This document shows, one piece after another, positions 17,483 through 26,627 of a DNA stretch of 50,362 bases. The stretch's first letter is position 1. The number at the start of each line of letters is the position of its first letter. The notes under the pieces are model-generated. The model made no database searches, was not told the origin of the DNA, and saw only the letters and a list, made by a program, of their open reading frames with translations. This DNA comes from Hahella sp. HN01 (lineage in GTDB: Bacteria; Pseudomonadota; Gammaproteobacteria; Pseudomonadales; Oleiphilaceae), in NCBI RefSeq assembly GCF_018986435.1, contig NZ_JAHMIN010000017.1, positions 95,093 through 145,454 on the forward strand. Reading direction: 5' to 3'. Made by a program: the position numbers and the translations under genes.

Positions 17483-18697
17483 ATGGACCCGTATTACATC
17501 GACTGGATTAATCTTTTCATTCGCTGGTTTCACGTTATCGCAGGCGTGGCGTGGATTGGCGCTTCCTTTTACTTTGTCTGGCTGGACAACTCCCTGCAGG
17601 ACCCGCCGGACTGGAAAAAAGAAAAGGGAATCAAAGGCGATTTATGGGCCATTCATGGCGGCGGCTTTTATGAAGTCGCCAAGTACCGGCTGGCGCCGGA
17701 GAAAATGCCCGCCACGCTGCACTGGTTCAAATGGGAGGCGTACACCACCTGGTTGACCGGTTTCATGCTGTTGTCCCTGATGTACTACTTCGGGGCGGAG
17801 ACCTACCTGATCGATAAGTCCGTGATGGAGCTTAGCCAATGGCAGGCTATCGGCATCGGCGTCGGCCTGCTGGTAGCGGGCTGGGCGCTGTACGACGGCT
17901 TATGCCGCTCGCCCCTGTCTCGCAATGGCTACGTCTTCGGCGGCCTGTTATTGGGTCTCGCCATTCTGGCCAGCTGGGGCCTGACCCAGGTCTTCAGCGC
18001 CCGCGGCGCTTATATTCATGTGGGCGCCTTGATGGGAACGCTGATGGCGGGGAACGTATTGATGATCATCATTCCTTCCCAAAAAGCGCTGGTGAACGCC
18101 GTCAAGGCCGGCGCCGCCCCCGATCCCAAACTGGGTGAAAACGCCAAGCTGCGCTCCACCCATAACAACTACATGACGCTGCCGCTGATCTTCATCATGA
18201 TCAGCAACCACTATCCCATGACCTACGGCCATGAGTGGAACTGGGCTATTTTATCAGCGCTGGTCGTCATCACCGCCTTTGCGCGCCATTATTTCAACCT
18301 CAAGCACAGAGGCGTAAAACAACCTGCTATTCTGGTGATAGCGATGGTGATGTTCATCGGTTTGGCGATGATCGTCAAAAGCACGGGGGAAGCGGACAAC
18401 GCAGATACCCAGCAAACCGCAGAATCGGCGAATAAGGTCGGTTTCATGCAGGCTGCGGCGATCATTCACAACCGCTGCGCCAGCTGTCATGCGGCCAACC
18501 CAACCCAGGCCGGATTTGCGGAGGCCCCTGCCGGCGTACTTCTGGACACCACCAGTGGCGTTATGCGCCATCTCCAACAGATTCAACAGGTTGCGGTAGA
18601 TTCCAACTACATGCCTCTGGGCAACCTGACCGGAATGACGGATGAAGAGCGCCAACAACTGGGAGCCTGGATCAGACAGGGCGGCGGAACCGAATAA
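17483..18697 (+). CDS. puuD: membrane-bound, cytochrome c-linked urate oxidase PuuD
   Basis: 404 residues. The N-terminal portion (about 1-300) is a multi-helix membrane domain of the PuuD/DUF989 type, beginning WINLFIRWFHVIAGVAWIGASFYFVWLD. The C-terminal part is a cytochrome c domain with the haem motif CASCH (C332, C335, H336) and a likely Met ligand in YMPLGN. PuuD oxidises urate to 5-hydroxyisourate and passes electrons to the respiratory chain instead of making hydrogen peroxide. No soluble uricase is seen in the window, so this is the step joining XdhAB to UraH. It has its own 201-bp upstream region with three hairpins. Confidence 0.92.
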   Translation: MDPYYIDWINLFIRWFHVIAGVAWIGASFYFVWLDNSLQDPPDWKKEKGIKGDLWAIHGGGFYEVAKYRLAPEKMPATLHWFKWEAYTTWLTGFMLLSLMYYFGAETYLIDKSVMELSQWQAIGIGVGLLVAGWALYDGLCRSPLSRNGYVFGGLLLGLAILASWGLTQVFSARGAYIHVGALMGTLMAGNVLMIIIPSQKALVNAVKAGAAPDPKLGENAKLRSTHNNYMTLPLIFIMISNHYPMTYGHEWNWAILSALVVITAFARHYFNLKHRGVKQPAILVIAMVMFIGLAMIVKSTGEADNADTQQTAESANKVGFMQAAAIIHNRCASCHAANPTQAGFAEAPAGVLLDTTSGVMRHLQQIQQVAVDSNYMPLGNLTGMTDEERQQLGAWIRQGGGTE

Positions 18698-18827
18698 GTC
18701 GAGCCGCATTTTTATCCAAAGGAGAATGTTCCTGGGTAAAAAACGCGGTTAGCATATGCAACCTTTTATATGCCTCAGCGATCCCGGGCGGGGTCGCAGG
18801 CCAGCCTGAAAGTGACCTAAGCAGACT

Positions 18828-19319
18828 ATGAGCGACAGTAGATACCATCAAACCATCTTTATTTCGTGGGAAGAACTTCATCGGGACACGCGGATGTTAT
18901 GCCGCAAGCTGATCGATATGGGCCGCTGGAAAGGCATTATCGCCATCACCCGCGGAGGCTTGATCCCCGCCGGCATTATCGCTCGCGAATTGGGTATTCG
19001 CTACATCGACACCGTTTGCGCCGTCAGCTATGAAGAGCAGAAGCAGTCCGATGACGTCAACGTCATCAAAAGCTTTGACGCTTCCGTCATTGGCGACGGT
19101 GAAGGCTATCTGCTGGTGGATGATCTGGTGGATACGGGTAAAACCGCCAAAGTGGTGCGCAACCTGATTCCCAATGCATTCTTCGCCACGCTTTATGCCA
19201 AACCACTGGGTCGGCCTTTTGTGGACCTGTGCATCAAAGAAGTGTCTCAGGAAACCTGGATGCGTTTCCCCTGGGACATGGAACTGAACTACTCAACGCC
19301 GCTGGTGGACCGGCTCTAA
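18828..19319 (+). CDS. gpt: xanthine(-guanine) phosphoribosyltransferase
   Basis: 163 residues, slightly longer than E. coli Gpt (152). The PRPP-binding motif LLVDDLVDTGKTA is clear, and the N-terminal WKGIIAITRGGLIPAGIIARELGIRYIDTVC closely follows E. coli Gpt. The enzyme salvages xanthine and guanine to XMP and GMP at the inner face of the membrane. It competes with the adjacent degradation pathway for the same bases. Its stop codon lies in the loop of a CCGGCTC/GAGCCGG hairpin. The gene converges on upp. Confidence 0.92.
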   Translation: MSDSRYHQTIFISWEELHRDTRMLCRKLIDMGRWKGIIAITRGGLIPAGIIARELGIRYIDTVCAVSYEEQKQSDDVNVIKSFDASVIGDGEGYLLVDDLVDTGKTAKVVRNLIPNAFFATLYAKPLGRPFVDLCIKEVSQETWMRFPWDMELNYSTPLVDRL

Positions 19320-19326
19320 GAGCCGG
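19310..19326 (+). terminator. hairpin at gpt stop, possible terminator
   Basis: CCGGCTC-TAA-GAGCCGG, with the gpt stop as the 3-nt loop, between convergent gpt and upp. No T-run follows, so it is a weak candidate. Confidence 0.3.
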
Positions 19327-19352
19327 CCTCTCCCAGGCAGAAAGCGCGAAGG

Positions 19353-19988
19353 TTAGCTCTTCTGCTTGGTGCCGAAAATGCGGTCGCCGGCGTCGCCCAG
19401 ACCAGGCAGGATATAACCTTTCTCATTGAGCCTTTCATCAATGGCGGCGGTGTAGATGTGCACGTCAGGATGGGCTTTCTCTACTGCGGCGATGCCCTCC
19501 GGCGCCGCCACCAGCACTAATGCGCGGATTTCGGAGCAGCCTGCTTTCTTAAGCAGATCGATTGTGGAAATCATAGAGCCGCCGGTCGCCAGCATGGGGT
19601 CGATGATCAAGGCCAGACGCTGATCCAGTTCACCCACCAGCTTTTCCAGATAGGTTTTCGCTTCCAGGGTTTCTTCGTTGCGAACCTGCCCCACTACGCT
19701 GACTTTGGCTGCGGGAATCAGAGATAAAACGCCGTCCAGCATACCCAGTCCTGCGCGCAGAATCGGCACGACGGTTACTTTCTTGCCTTTCAGCTTCTCC
19801 ACTTCCACCGGCCCGGCCCAACCTTGCACAACCTCCGTGCCCAAGTTGAAATCTTTACTCGCTTCATAAGTCAGCAACGCTCCCACTTCCTGAGCGAGTT
19901 CGCGAAAGCTTTTGGTGCTGATTTCAGCCCGCCGCATCAGGCCGATTTTATGACGGACCAAGGGATGGCGGATTTCATGGGTAGGCAT
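19353..19988 (-). CDS. upp: uracil phosphoribosyltransferase
   Basis: 211 residues from the ATG at 19988 ([19 protein letters not shown]), preceded by a GGAG site. A longer frame opening at 20087 lacks homology upstream of this point. The uracil-binding C terminus ends in [16 protein letters not shown], and the PRPP loop is [11 protein letters not shown]. It converts uracil and PRPP to UMP. A 30-bp palindrome lies 66 bp upstream of the start. In many Pseudomonas-like genomes upp precedes a uracil permease gene, but none is seen here. Confidence 0.95.
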   Translation of the reverse strand: MPTHEIRHPLVRHKIGLMRRAEISTKSFRELAQEVGALLTYEASKDFNLGTEVVQGWAGPVEVEKLKGKKVTVVPILRAGLGMLDGVLSLIPAAKVSVVGQVRNEETLEAKTYLEKLVGELDQRLALIIDPMLATGGSMISTIDLLKKAGCSEIRALVLVAAPEGIAAVEKAHPDVHIYTAAIDERLNEKGYILPGLGDAGDRIFGTKQKS

Positions 19989-20053
19989 AGGATATCTCCG
20001 GCAAGACCCGAAAAGCAGGAGCGCTTTCCGGGCATCAGGTAATCTGAATATAA

Positions 20054-20083
20054 ACGCGCAAAATGCTAGCGTATTTTGCGCGT
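20054..20083. promoter_or_regulatory. 30-bp palindrome upstream of upp, candidate operator
   Basis: Perfect 11-nt arms ACGCGCAAAAT and ATTTTGCGCGT surround an 8-nt centre beginning GCTAGC. On the minus strand it sits directly before TTATATTC, a possible -10 region for upp. It has no T-tract on either side, so an operator fits better than a terminator. Confidence 0.5.
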
Positions 20084-20181
20084 CCACACATCCCTGCAGA
20101 CGGAAATCTTGCGTGAAAATTGCAGATATATCGGCAAGATGGCCTTTATTGTTTTTATCCGTCCCGATCTTACCGTTCCAG

Positions 20182-21489
20182 TTACTCTTCTTGCCCCACC
20201 GGTTTCTGATTTTTCATAGCGACGCCGAAGCCGATCTTACCGTTTGCAGGATCACTGGCGTCAAACACCAGCAATTCGCCATCGGCAGATGCGATTCCCA
20301 TACGGCCGCTGTATGTCAGCTCGCCGTTCGACTCCACGTTATAGGAGACGCTCAGATTACGCGTCGCAATTCCCGCCGAAGCGCGTATCTGACTGTCAAC
20401 GCCTGCCCCCGCGCCATCCAGCGTCAAACGACTGAACGTCGCCTGAGGGATGTCCTGATCTTCGATCACGACGCCCAGCCAGTACTCTCCCTGCAGAACG
20501 TTATTCGCCATATCCGTGGCGGTGCGCAGACATATCGCCGAGCTTGCCACCGGTCGCCAGCCGCCGACTTCCGCGTTGCCGGGACTGTCGTCTTCGGGTG
20601 GCGTTACAGGGACCTGCTCTTTCCAGGCCACCCGGGAAAAATGGAACACCCGACCATCAGGGGAAGCTCCTCCCAGAGTGCGTACGCTCCAGCGACAGGG
20701 GACATAGACTGGGTTACCGTCGTTATCCACTGGACAGTCCAACGTGTATCCAGCGTTCTGGACAACCTCATCAAACGCCTCGTCCAAAGCCGGATCGGAC
20801 CAGCTTAGAACCGCCTCGTCGTTAAAAGAGTAAGCAATCGACCGGCTTTCAGAGCCTGCGCCCACGCCGGTGCTGCCTATACGCTGTAAGACACCATTTC
20901 CATCTGCGTCTAAAGTAGCTTTGTGAATCTGCACGGTGAGCTTGTTATCGGCGCCGCTGGGGAAATAGGTTTCCTCAATGCAGAGATAATCGCCCTGGGC
21001 GAGGTCTGGTTTCTGATAGACGATATCGCCGTCCGGGTTCTCGGCGGTAGCAGTTTCATCGACTTTTACGCCAGCGTAGAAAGTGGTGCTGATGGCGGCG
21101 ACATCCGTCAGGAAGAACAGATCGCCTGCGGCGCTGATGCCGCCGTATCGCGAGCCGGAGGCATTCATGAAGCCCGCGTCGTCAAATTTGTATTTAGGCG
21201 TATTGATTTTGGCGTAACCGCCATTGCCGCCTTTATCCAAGAGGTCGCCCAGCCCTGCGCGGGAGTTGCCGCTGATGATTGAACGCATTACGCGCCCCTG
21301 ATCCCGCTGCAGCGAGATTTCCGACGCATATTGCAAGCCGCTGAGAACAAAGTCCGGGCTTGGTACGGTAGGATCTTTAGGTTTAGTTTCCAGCTTTTCG
21401 CAGCCCTGCAGAGTCACTGCAACCGCTACGACGATAAGCGCACTTCGGGACCAATGCACAGGCCCCTGGTTGTATTTATTGTTATTCAT
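20182..21489 (-). CDS. uncharacterised lipoprotein
   Basis: 435 residues from the ATG at 21489; a TTG three codons upstream is less likely. The N terminus is a lipoprotein signal: [16 protein letters not shown], with lipobox LQGC and acylated C30, followed by EKLETKPKD, so outer-membrane sorting is expected. The rest is predicted to be largely beta-strand with many Gly, Asp and Ser. It has several cysteines and repeated strand-turn patterns such as [27 protein letters not shown]. No family is recognised. It lies between upp and the WS/DGAT gene, on the same strand as both but probably transcribed separately, since a terminator lies at 21567-21590. Confidence 0.75.
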   Translation of the reverse strand: MNNNKYNQGPVHWSRSALIVVAVAVTLQGCEKLETKPKDPTVPSPDFVLSGLQYASEISLQRDQGRVMRSIISGNSRAGLGDLLDKGGNGGYAKINTPKYKFDDAGFMNASGSRYGGISAAGDLFFLTDVAAISTTFYAGVKVDETATAENPDGDIVYQKPDLAQGDYLCIEETYFPSGADNKLTVQIHKATLDADGNGVLQRIGSTGVGAGSESRSIAYSFNDEAVLSWSDPALDEAFDEVVQNAGYTLDCPVDNDGNPVYVPCRWSVRTLGGASPDGRVFHFSRVAWKEQVPVTPPEDDSPGNAEVGGWRPVASSAICLRTATDMANNVLQGEYWLGVVIEDQDIPQATFSRLTLDGAGAGVDSQIRASAGIATRNLSVSYNVESNGELTYSGRMGIASADGELLVFDASDPANGKIGFGVAMKNQKPVGQEE

Positions 21490-21566
21490 CGCAATCAAAG
21501 AGCTCAGTAGGGAGTTACCAACTGCAATCTTAGGTTACACAAAGATAAATTCATTGATGCAATTGG

Positions 21567-21590
21567 CAAAAGCGGCGCATTGCGCGCCGC
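21567..21590 (-). terminator. terminator of the WS/DGAT gene
   Basis: On the minus strand, GCGGCGC-GCAAT-GCGCCGC is followed by TTTTG. It begins 7 bp past the stop at 21597, so it is well placed for rho-independent termination. Confidence 0.6.
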
Positions 21591-21596
21591 CTGTGC

Positions 21597-23051
21597 TCAA
21601 GCTTTGCGATGGGAGCGGGCTTCCGCCGCCTGCCAGGTCATGCCGGTGAGAGAACAGTATTCTTCCAGAGAGTCGATCATCGCGCGGGTCAGTTCAGCAG
21701 GCTCCGGCAACAGCGCCCGATCCGCGTTGATGCCGATCTGCACGGACTGGTTGTAACTCAACAGGCTGACGCCGAGCCCGATATCGCCCGTCTGCGGCAC
21801 CCAGAACATTAACTCTTTTACTTTGCTGCCCGCCAGATAACGAGCGCGACGCGCGCCGGGCACATTAGAAAGCACCATCGACGTCTTATTACTGAAAAGC
21901 TCCAACAGCGGTTGTTGCACTCCTTGGGGAAACAGCCCCATTGCGGTGAGCAATGCATGAGAAAGGCTGGGTTGCATCGACTCTTTCAGCGCCGCCATAT
22001 CGTGTTTGATCTTGTACAGGCGCTCAATGGGGTTGCCGATGCCCGCCGCCAGCGGAACGAAGACCGTTCCGAACTGATTGCCCAACTCCTGTAACTGTTC
22101 CCTGCCTAATCTAGTCTCCAATGGCCGCAGGTTGACGGGCAAAGTGGCGTGCAAACGCACCCCGTCCACCTGATCCATTCGATCCTGCAACAGGCGTCTT
22201 AAGCCGCCGCTGACGCAACTGAGCAACACGTCGTTGATGCTGCAGCCAAACGCCTGGGCGACTTCTTTAAACTTATGCAGGGGAATCAATTCAGACCAGG
22301 TGCAGCATTTCATGACGCCCAGCTCACCACGCAAAGGCGTGGTATCGTCCGCCTCCAGCGCCGCCAGACGCGCAATCTCCGCAGCCCCGTTCAGCCCCTG
22401 TCTGACGCCCTCCACGGCATAACCGGGTTCGCGGAGGATACTTTTACCCTCTTCCGCAATGCGATAGCGCAGCTTGGTGCACTTTTCCACCGCCCGGGAC
22501 AGCGTCTCCATGCCCATGACAAAAGACTGCCGCGCACGCACGCCGGCGTCTCGCTGCTTGCCTGGGTCCAGAGGAAATGGATTGATGTTGGGAGACTGGT
22601 CGGACAGCGAACCAAACACCGCCACCAGCGCCAGGCCGTCCGCATAGCAATGATGCACCCGCATCACGCAGACATGATGATCGCCATAATTTTCAATGAG
22701 ATAGACCTGCCACAACGGCTTACCCGGGTCTAAAGGCGTGCTCATCAGGTCGCCAATGAATTTTTCCAGAGCGCCTTTATCCGCCGGCTGCGGCAGAGCG
22801 ACTTTGCGAACGTGGTAATCCAGAGAGAAGTAGGGATCTTCTTCCCAAAAATAGAATCCAGAATGATTAACCGGCTTTTGCCGAAAGCGGGGAAAGGCCA
22901 GAAACCGGGAGTTGATGAGTTCTTTCAGTTTGTTGAAGGGAATCGGCTCCACCACCGCCATCGCGGTGATCACCATCAGGTTTGTCGGACGATCCAACCG
23001 TAACCAGGCTGAATCAACGCCGCTTACCGGCTCAAAGTGATTATCTGACAT
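21597..23051 (-). CDS. WS/DGAT-family acyltransferase (wax ester / triacylglycerol synthesis)
   Basis: 484 residues from the ATG at 23051; a GTG five codons upstream lacks spacing to its Shine-Dalgarno. The catalytic HHxxxDG is HHCYADG (H133, H134, D138). Other family motifs are PLDPGKPLWQVYLIENY, the SINDVLL element and NVPGARRARYLAGSKV toward the end. The length fits wax ester synthase/DGAT enzymes, which esterify fatty acyl-CoA with fatty alcohol or diacylglycerol at the inner face of the membrane to form storage lipid. Several paralogues are usual in marine oil-storing bacteria, and substrate preference cannot be read here. The gene is divergent from an alpha/beta hydrolase. Confidence 0.88.
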   Translation of the reverse strand: MSDNHFEPVSGVDSAWLRLDRPTNLMVITAMAVVEPIPFNKLKELINSRFLAFPRFRQKPVNHSGFYFWEEDPYFSLDYHVRKVALPQPADKGALEKFIGDLMSTPLDPGKPLWQVYLIENYGDHHVCVMRVHHCYADGLALVAVFGSLSDQSPNINPFPLDPGKQRDAGVRARQSFVMGMETLSRAVEKCTKLRYRIAEEGKSILREPGYAVEGVRQGLNGAAEIARLAALEADDTTPLRGELGVMKCCTWSELIPLHKFKEVAQAFGCSINDVLLSCVSGGLRRLLQDRMDQVDGVRLHATLPVNLRPLETRLGREQLQELGNQFGTVFVPLAAGIGNPIERLYKIKHDMAALKESMQPSLSHALLTAMGLFPQGVQQPLLELFSNKTSMVLSNVPGARRARYLAGSKVKELMFWVPQTGDIGLGVSLLSYNQSVQIGINADRALLPEPAELTRAMIDSLEEYCSLTGMTWQAAEARSHRKA

Positions 23052-23500
23052 GAGCTTTCGCCGCACCTCCCCCTACAATTCGGTCATTAGCCATATTGGC
23101 TGAAAATCGCAAACTTCTTTACAGAGCGATTACAAATTTTAACACTGGCTCAAAAGCGGCAATCCTATAATCAAAGTGCGACAACCTGACTGCCTGGTTG
23201 GATTTTGCCGGATTTTTCGAGCAGAAACCGGCGAGTTTGCGGAATGCGCCCTGGCAGTTTAACTGATGTGTCCATGGGGAAACCATAGAGCATCAGGCGA
23301 CACTTTATATATAAGACTTAAGATTAGCCTCCAAGCTTACGAAATAGGCGCCATAATTAACCTATAGGCGCAAACAACCAAAGTGTCGTCCAGTTGCGAG
23401 TTCATACAAATATAATAAACCCGTTGTTGTTTCAGCCATAGGAGACGAGCGTCTCCAAGCGTGCGGAAAACGGGGCGGCGCGACGGTGGGAGTTACTACC
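23052..23500. other. divergent non-coding region with repeats
   Basis: 449 bp between the WS/DGAT and hydrolase genes, AT-rich in the middle, with no convincing gene. It contains CGACACTTT (23298-23306) and its inverse AAAGTGTCG (23380-23388). Between them are two direct copies of ATAGGCGC (23344-23351 and 23364-23371), whose starts are 20 bp apart. A GGAGAC-GAGC-GTCTCC hairpin (23441-23456) lies in the likely hydrolase leader. Confidence 0.5.
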
Positions 23501-24430
23501 ATGAAAGCAGTCCATGCCCGTAAGTTGTTACGACCAATTGATCCGGCCTATACCGAGATGTTTTCCGGTAAGGTCTACTCCGTGGGAAAAGGCGCGGTCT
23601 CCCTCCGCAATCATAGCGCTCCGGCGGAAAACACCGTCATCGGCGTCCACGGATTTCTGGAAAATCACTGTTACTTCACCCAGACCTATCAGGCTCCCGA
23701 CACGGAGCTGATCCTGCTCACCTGCAGCAATTACCATATTCCCGTCAGCGGACCGACCTTGGAGTCCGCGCCCTGGCAGACGCCCATCAAATATCTTGAA
23801 GCGACCATTGAGTACGACGCCGCCGTTCTTAATCAGGTGCTGCAGAATATGCCCAGCACCAATCGGGTGCGGGTGCATGGTCACTCTCGGGGCGGCGCCG
23901 TCATTCTGGAAGCCATCAAGCAGTGGCCCGAACTCTACGCCAATGTGGATGTCGTGCTGGAAGCGCCAGTATTGCCACAAGGCAAGCTGCACGCACTGGC
24001 CCGCGCATTGCTCGACCCGGTCAGTCACGGCATGTGGCCCTGGGTGATCCGTCTGGTCAACAGCGCTCCTTCCACCACTTACGGGCAAACTTTCTTCGGC
24101 AGAATGAATCCCCGCAAACGGGTATTGTTGGATCGTCTGTTTTCATCCACACGGGACCATCTCACCATTGTGCGCAATATCGAGAATATTCTGGCCTGGA
24201 TGGAAAAAGGCGACATGACGGCTTACGAGCACATGCGTCATGGCACCATCCTGATTCCCAAGATCGATCGCATTCTGGACCGGGACGCCATGCTGCAAAG
24301 CGCCGAAAACTCTCCCAACGCCATACGCATCATTGAAACCGGCGCCACCAGCCACTTTATCACTCTGGACAGCCAGGAATGGGTGCCGCCGCTATCGCTA
24401 CTCCCCAATGCGGCCGTCGCCGGCGCCTGA
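23501..24430 (+). CDS. alpha/beta hydrolase, possible lipase or esterase
   Basis: 309 residues from the ATG at 23501, which has GGGAG about 9 nt upstream. The oxyanion-region GVHGFLEN and the nucleophile elbow GHSRGG (S129) mark an alpha/beta hydrolase. The acid is probably D in PKIDRILDR, and the histidine is in TSHFITLD near the end. There is no signal peptide, so it should be cytoplasmic. It is divergent from the WS/DGAT gene, so turnover of storage lipid or acyl esters is a reasonable guess but not shown. No closer family is recognised. Confidence 0.8.
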   Translation: MKAVHARKLLRPIDPAYTEMFSGKVYSVGKGAVSLRNHSAPAENTVIGVHGFLENHCYFTQTYQAPDTELILLTCSNYHIPVSGPTLESAPWQTPIKYLEATIEYDAAVLNQVLQNMPSTNRVRVHGHSRGGAVILEAIKQWPELYANVDVVLEAPVLPQGKLHALARALLDPVSHGMWPWVIRLVNSAPSTTYGQTFFGRMNPRKRVLLDRLFSSTRDHLTIVRNIENILAWMEKGDMTAYEHMRHGTILIPKIDRILDRDAMLQSAENSPNAIRIIETGATSHFITLDSQEWVPPLSLLPNAAVAGA

Positions 24431-24655
24431 CACTCTGCTGACAGCTCACTTCCGGCCAGGGACGCGCCGGTTTGATCTCCTCCAAGCCCTCACAACTGAG
24501 TAACCAATCACAAACTACGGGAACGCGACAAAAAGTTAGGTAGGCTTTTCTAATCTATCTTTAGTAAACTTGCCGCCAATCATTCATAAGTTGCGATGAG
24601 CCATCGCATTTACGCCGAAAGACTGTTTTCTGAAGCCAAATGGCGGGGATCACTC

Positions 24656-25411
24656 ATGTCCAAAGAGAAACTGTTAAGCGTCAACGCAAGAACCGCCAAC
24701 GCCCGACGCCTGCAACAGTTACTGCTGGACTACCACAACTATCGCCTGCAGAGAGACGAGCATCCCCTGGCGCAGGACATTGATCGGCTATGCGACTGGC
24801 AGGCGGATCGCCTCAAAAGAACCCATAATGACCTGTACAGCAATCAGCGCTACCACGAAGCGTTAGACTTCCTGCTGAAAGATCTTTATTCCCCCAAGGA
24901 ATTCACTCGCCGCGACGCCGATCTGGAAAGGGTGTTTCCGGTGATAGTGAAACTGCTTCCCGATTCCGCGCTGCATACAATCGCCGACCTGGTTGAGTTG
25001 AACCTGCTCACGCAACAATTGGATGAGCATATCGCCACCGTATTGCGGGAAATGCGCGTCGAACGTATCACCGAGGACAACTATGCGGAGGCCTTCCGGC
25101 GTTGCGATAATTTCGCCTCCCGGCGTCGCCAGATCACGCTCATCGACAAAACCGGTCATGAGCTGGAAAAGTATGTGAAAAGCCGCTTCGTGAGCTTCAG
25201 CCTCAAAATTACCGAAGGTCCAGCGGAAATAGCGGGCCTGGGACAGTTGCACAACTTCCTGTCCAGAGGCTTCAAGGCGTTTAAGGAAATGGGCGGGGTC
25301 AGTCAGTTATTGCGCGTGATCATGCAGAGGGAAAGCCACATCCTGGAACAAATCCAGGTTAACGCGGACTCTCCCTTCACCCTGCCGGATAATCTGCGCG
25401 CTTACGCCTGA
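24656..25411 (+). CDS. FFLEELY-motif protein, function unknown
   Basis: 251 residues from the ATG at 24656, with a GGCGGGG site 7 nt upstream; the earlier ATG at 24596 has no such site. The central FLLKDLYSPKEFTRRDADLERVFPVIVKLLP corresponds to the FFLEELY motif of an uncharacterised proteobacterial family. The protein is almost wholly helical and charged, without a signal or membrane segment. It converges on a PHA-system protein gene 26 bp away. No activity is known for the family, and I do not infer one. Confidence 0.75.
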   Translation: MSKEKLLSVNARTANARRLQQLLLDYHNYRLQRDEHPLAQDIDRLCDWQADRLKRTHNDLYSNQRYHEALDFLLKDLYSPKEFTRRDADLERVFPVIVKLLPDSALHTIADLVELNLLTQQLDEHIATVLREMRVERITEDNYAEAFRRCDNFASRRRQITLIDKTGHELEKYVKSRFVSFSLKITEGPAEIAGLGQLHNFLSRGFKAFKEMGGVSQLLRVIMQRESHILEQIQVNADSPFTLPDNLRAYA

Positions 25412-25437
25412 CTATAACGAGACGTATGCCGGAATGA

Positions 25438-25719
25438 TCAGGCTTTCTTCAGCAGCCCGTCCAAGTGGCTGTGAATTTCCTGCTCAATGCGGTCTTTGAA
25501 GGGACGGAATAAGAAGCCCAATTCCATGTGCAGATGAATCTGGCTCTCCGCTACTTCCAGCTGCCCCTTAACTCCGCTGCGATGAAAGCGCAGAACTTTA
25601 TCCTCCCACTCATAGTCGACGCTGAACCGCTCGGACAGGCTCTGCGCCAGTTCGTCCGCCGCCTGCACGGCATGATCCATATCAAGATTATGTTCACGGG
25701 TGAGTTCGATCACTGACAT
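25438..25719 (-). CDS. polyhydroxyalkanoic acid system family protein
   Basis: 93 residues matching the PHA_gran_rgn family (PF09650) by pattern: an N-terminal helix with the AADELAQSLSERF stretch, YEWEDKVLRFHRSGVKGQLEV, and a C-terminal IEQEIHSHLDGLL. Such genes often lie in or near polyhydroxyalkanoate clusters, and in Pseudomonas the pha cluster is close to ubiE. Here it is divergent from ubiE with 157 bp between them. The molecular role is not established. Confidence 0.8.
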   Translation of the reverse strand: MSVIELTREHNLDMDHAVQAADELAQSLSERFSVDYEWEDKVLRFHRSGVKGQLEVAESQIHLHMELGFLFRPFKDRIEQEIHSHLDGLLKKA

Positions 25720-25876
25720 CTATAAAACTCTTTGGTTAATTGCGGAGGCTATTGTTTATGGGTTTTCGTCATGTAAATCAAGCAAAAAAATCCCACCTTG
25801 GGCTGCGAATCGCGGGTAGGACTTTCCCCGGGACACAGGTAGAATACCGCACAATTATTTTTACGGGAGCAACCTA

Positions 25877-26626
25877 ATGACAGAGCGGGACACCACCCAC
25901 TTCGGTTACAAACAGGTGCCGGTCACAGATAAAGAAAGCCATGTGGCCAAAGTGTTCGACTCGGTCGCCGCCAAGTACGACTTGATGAACGACCTCATGT
26001 CGATGGGCATTCACCGCCTCTGGAAACGCTTCACTATCGATAAAAGCGGCGTCCGCGCCGGCGCATCGGTTCTGGACATCGCGGGCGGCACCGGAGACCT
26101 GACTAAAAAGTTCTCACGTCTGGTCGGCCCGTCCGGCAAAGTGGTTCTCGCAGACATTAACGCTTCCATGCTGCAGGTTGGCCGCAACCAGCTGCTGGAT
26201 CACGGCTACGGCGACAACATCGAATTTGTACAGGCCAACGCCGAGGCGCTGCCCTTCCCTGACAATAGTTTTGATTGCGTCAGCATCGCCTTCGGTCTGC
26301 GCAATGTGACGGACAAAGATCAAGCGCTGCGGGAAATGCAGCGGGTGCTGCGTCCTGGCGGGCGCCTGCTGGTGCTGGAGTTCTCCAAGCCCACCAACCC
26401 CATTGTCTCCAAAGCTTACGACGCTTACTCCTTCTCCGCGTTGCCACTGATGGGCAGTCTTGTCGCGCAGGACAGCGAAAGCTATCGCTACCTCGCCGAG
26501 TCCATCCGCATGCACCCGGACCAGGAAACTCTCAAGTCGATGATGGAGCAGGCCGGACTCTGCTTGTGCAAGTACTACAACCTCACCAGCGGCGTAGTCG
26601 CGCTGCATACCGGCGTCAAAGCCTGA
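25877..26626 (+). CDS. ubiE: ubiquinone/menaquinone C-methyltransferase
   Basis: 249 residues. [34 protein letters not shown] at the N terminus is specific to UbiE, and [16 protein letters not shown] is the SAM-binding motif I. The protein methylates the quinone ring at C2 (DDMQH2 to DMQH2) in ubiquinone synthesis. A GGGAG site lies 9 nt before the start. It heads the ubiE-ubiJ-ubiB operon, with ubiJ beginning one base after its stop. Confidence 0.96.
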   Translation: MTERDTTHFGYKQVPVTDKESHVAKVFDSVAAKYDLMNDLMSMGIHRLWKRFTIDKSGVRAGASVLDIAGGTGDLTKKFSRLVGPSGKVVLADINASMLQVGRNQLLDHGYGDNIEFVQANAEALPFPDNSFDCVSIAFGLRNVTDKDQALREMQRVLRPGGRLLVLEFSKPTNPIVSKAYDAYSFSALPLMGSLVAQDSESYRYLAESIRMHPDQETLKSMMEQAGLCLCKYYNLTSGVVALHTGVKA

Positions 26627-26627
26627 T

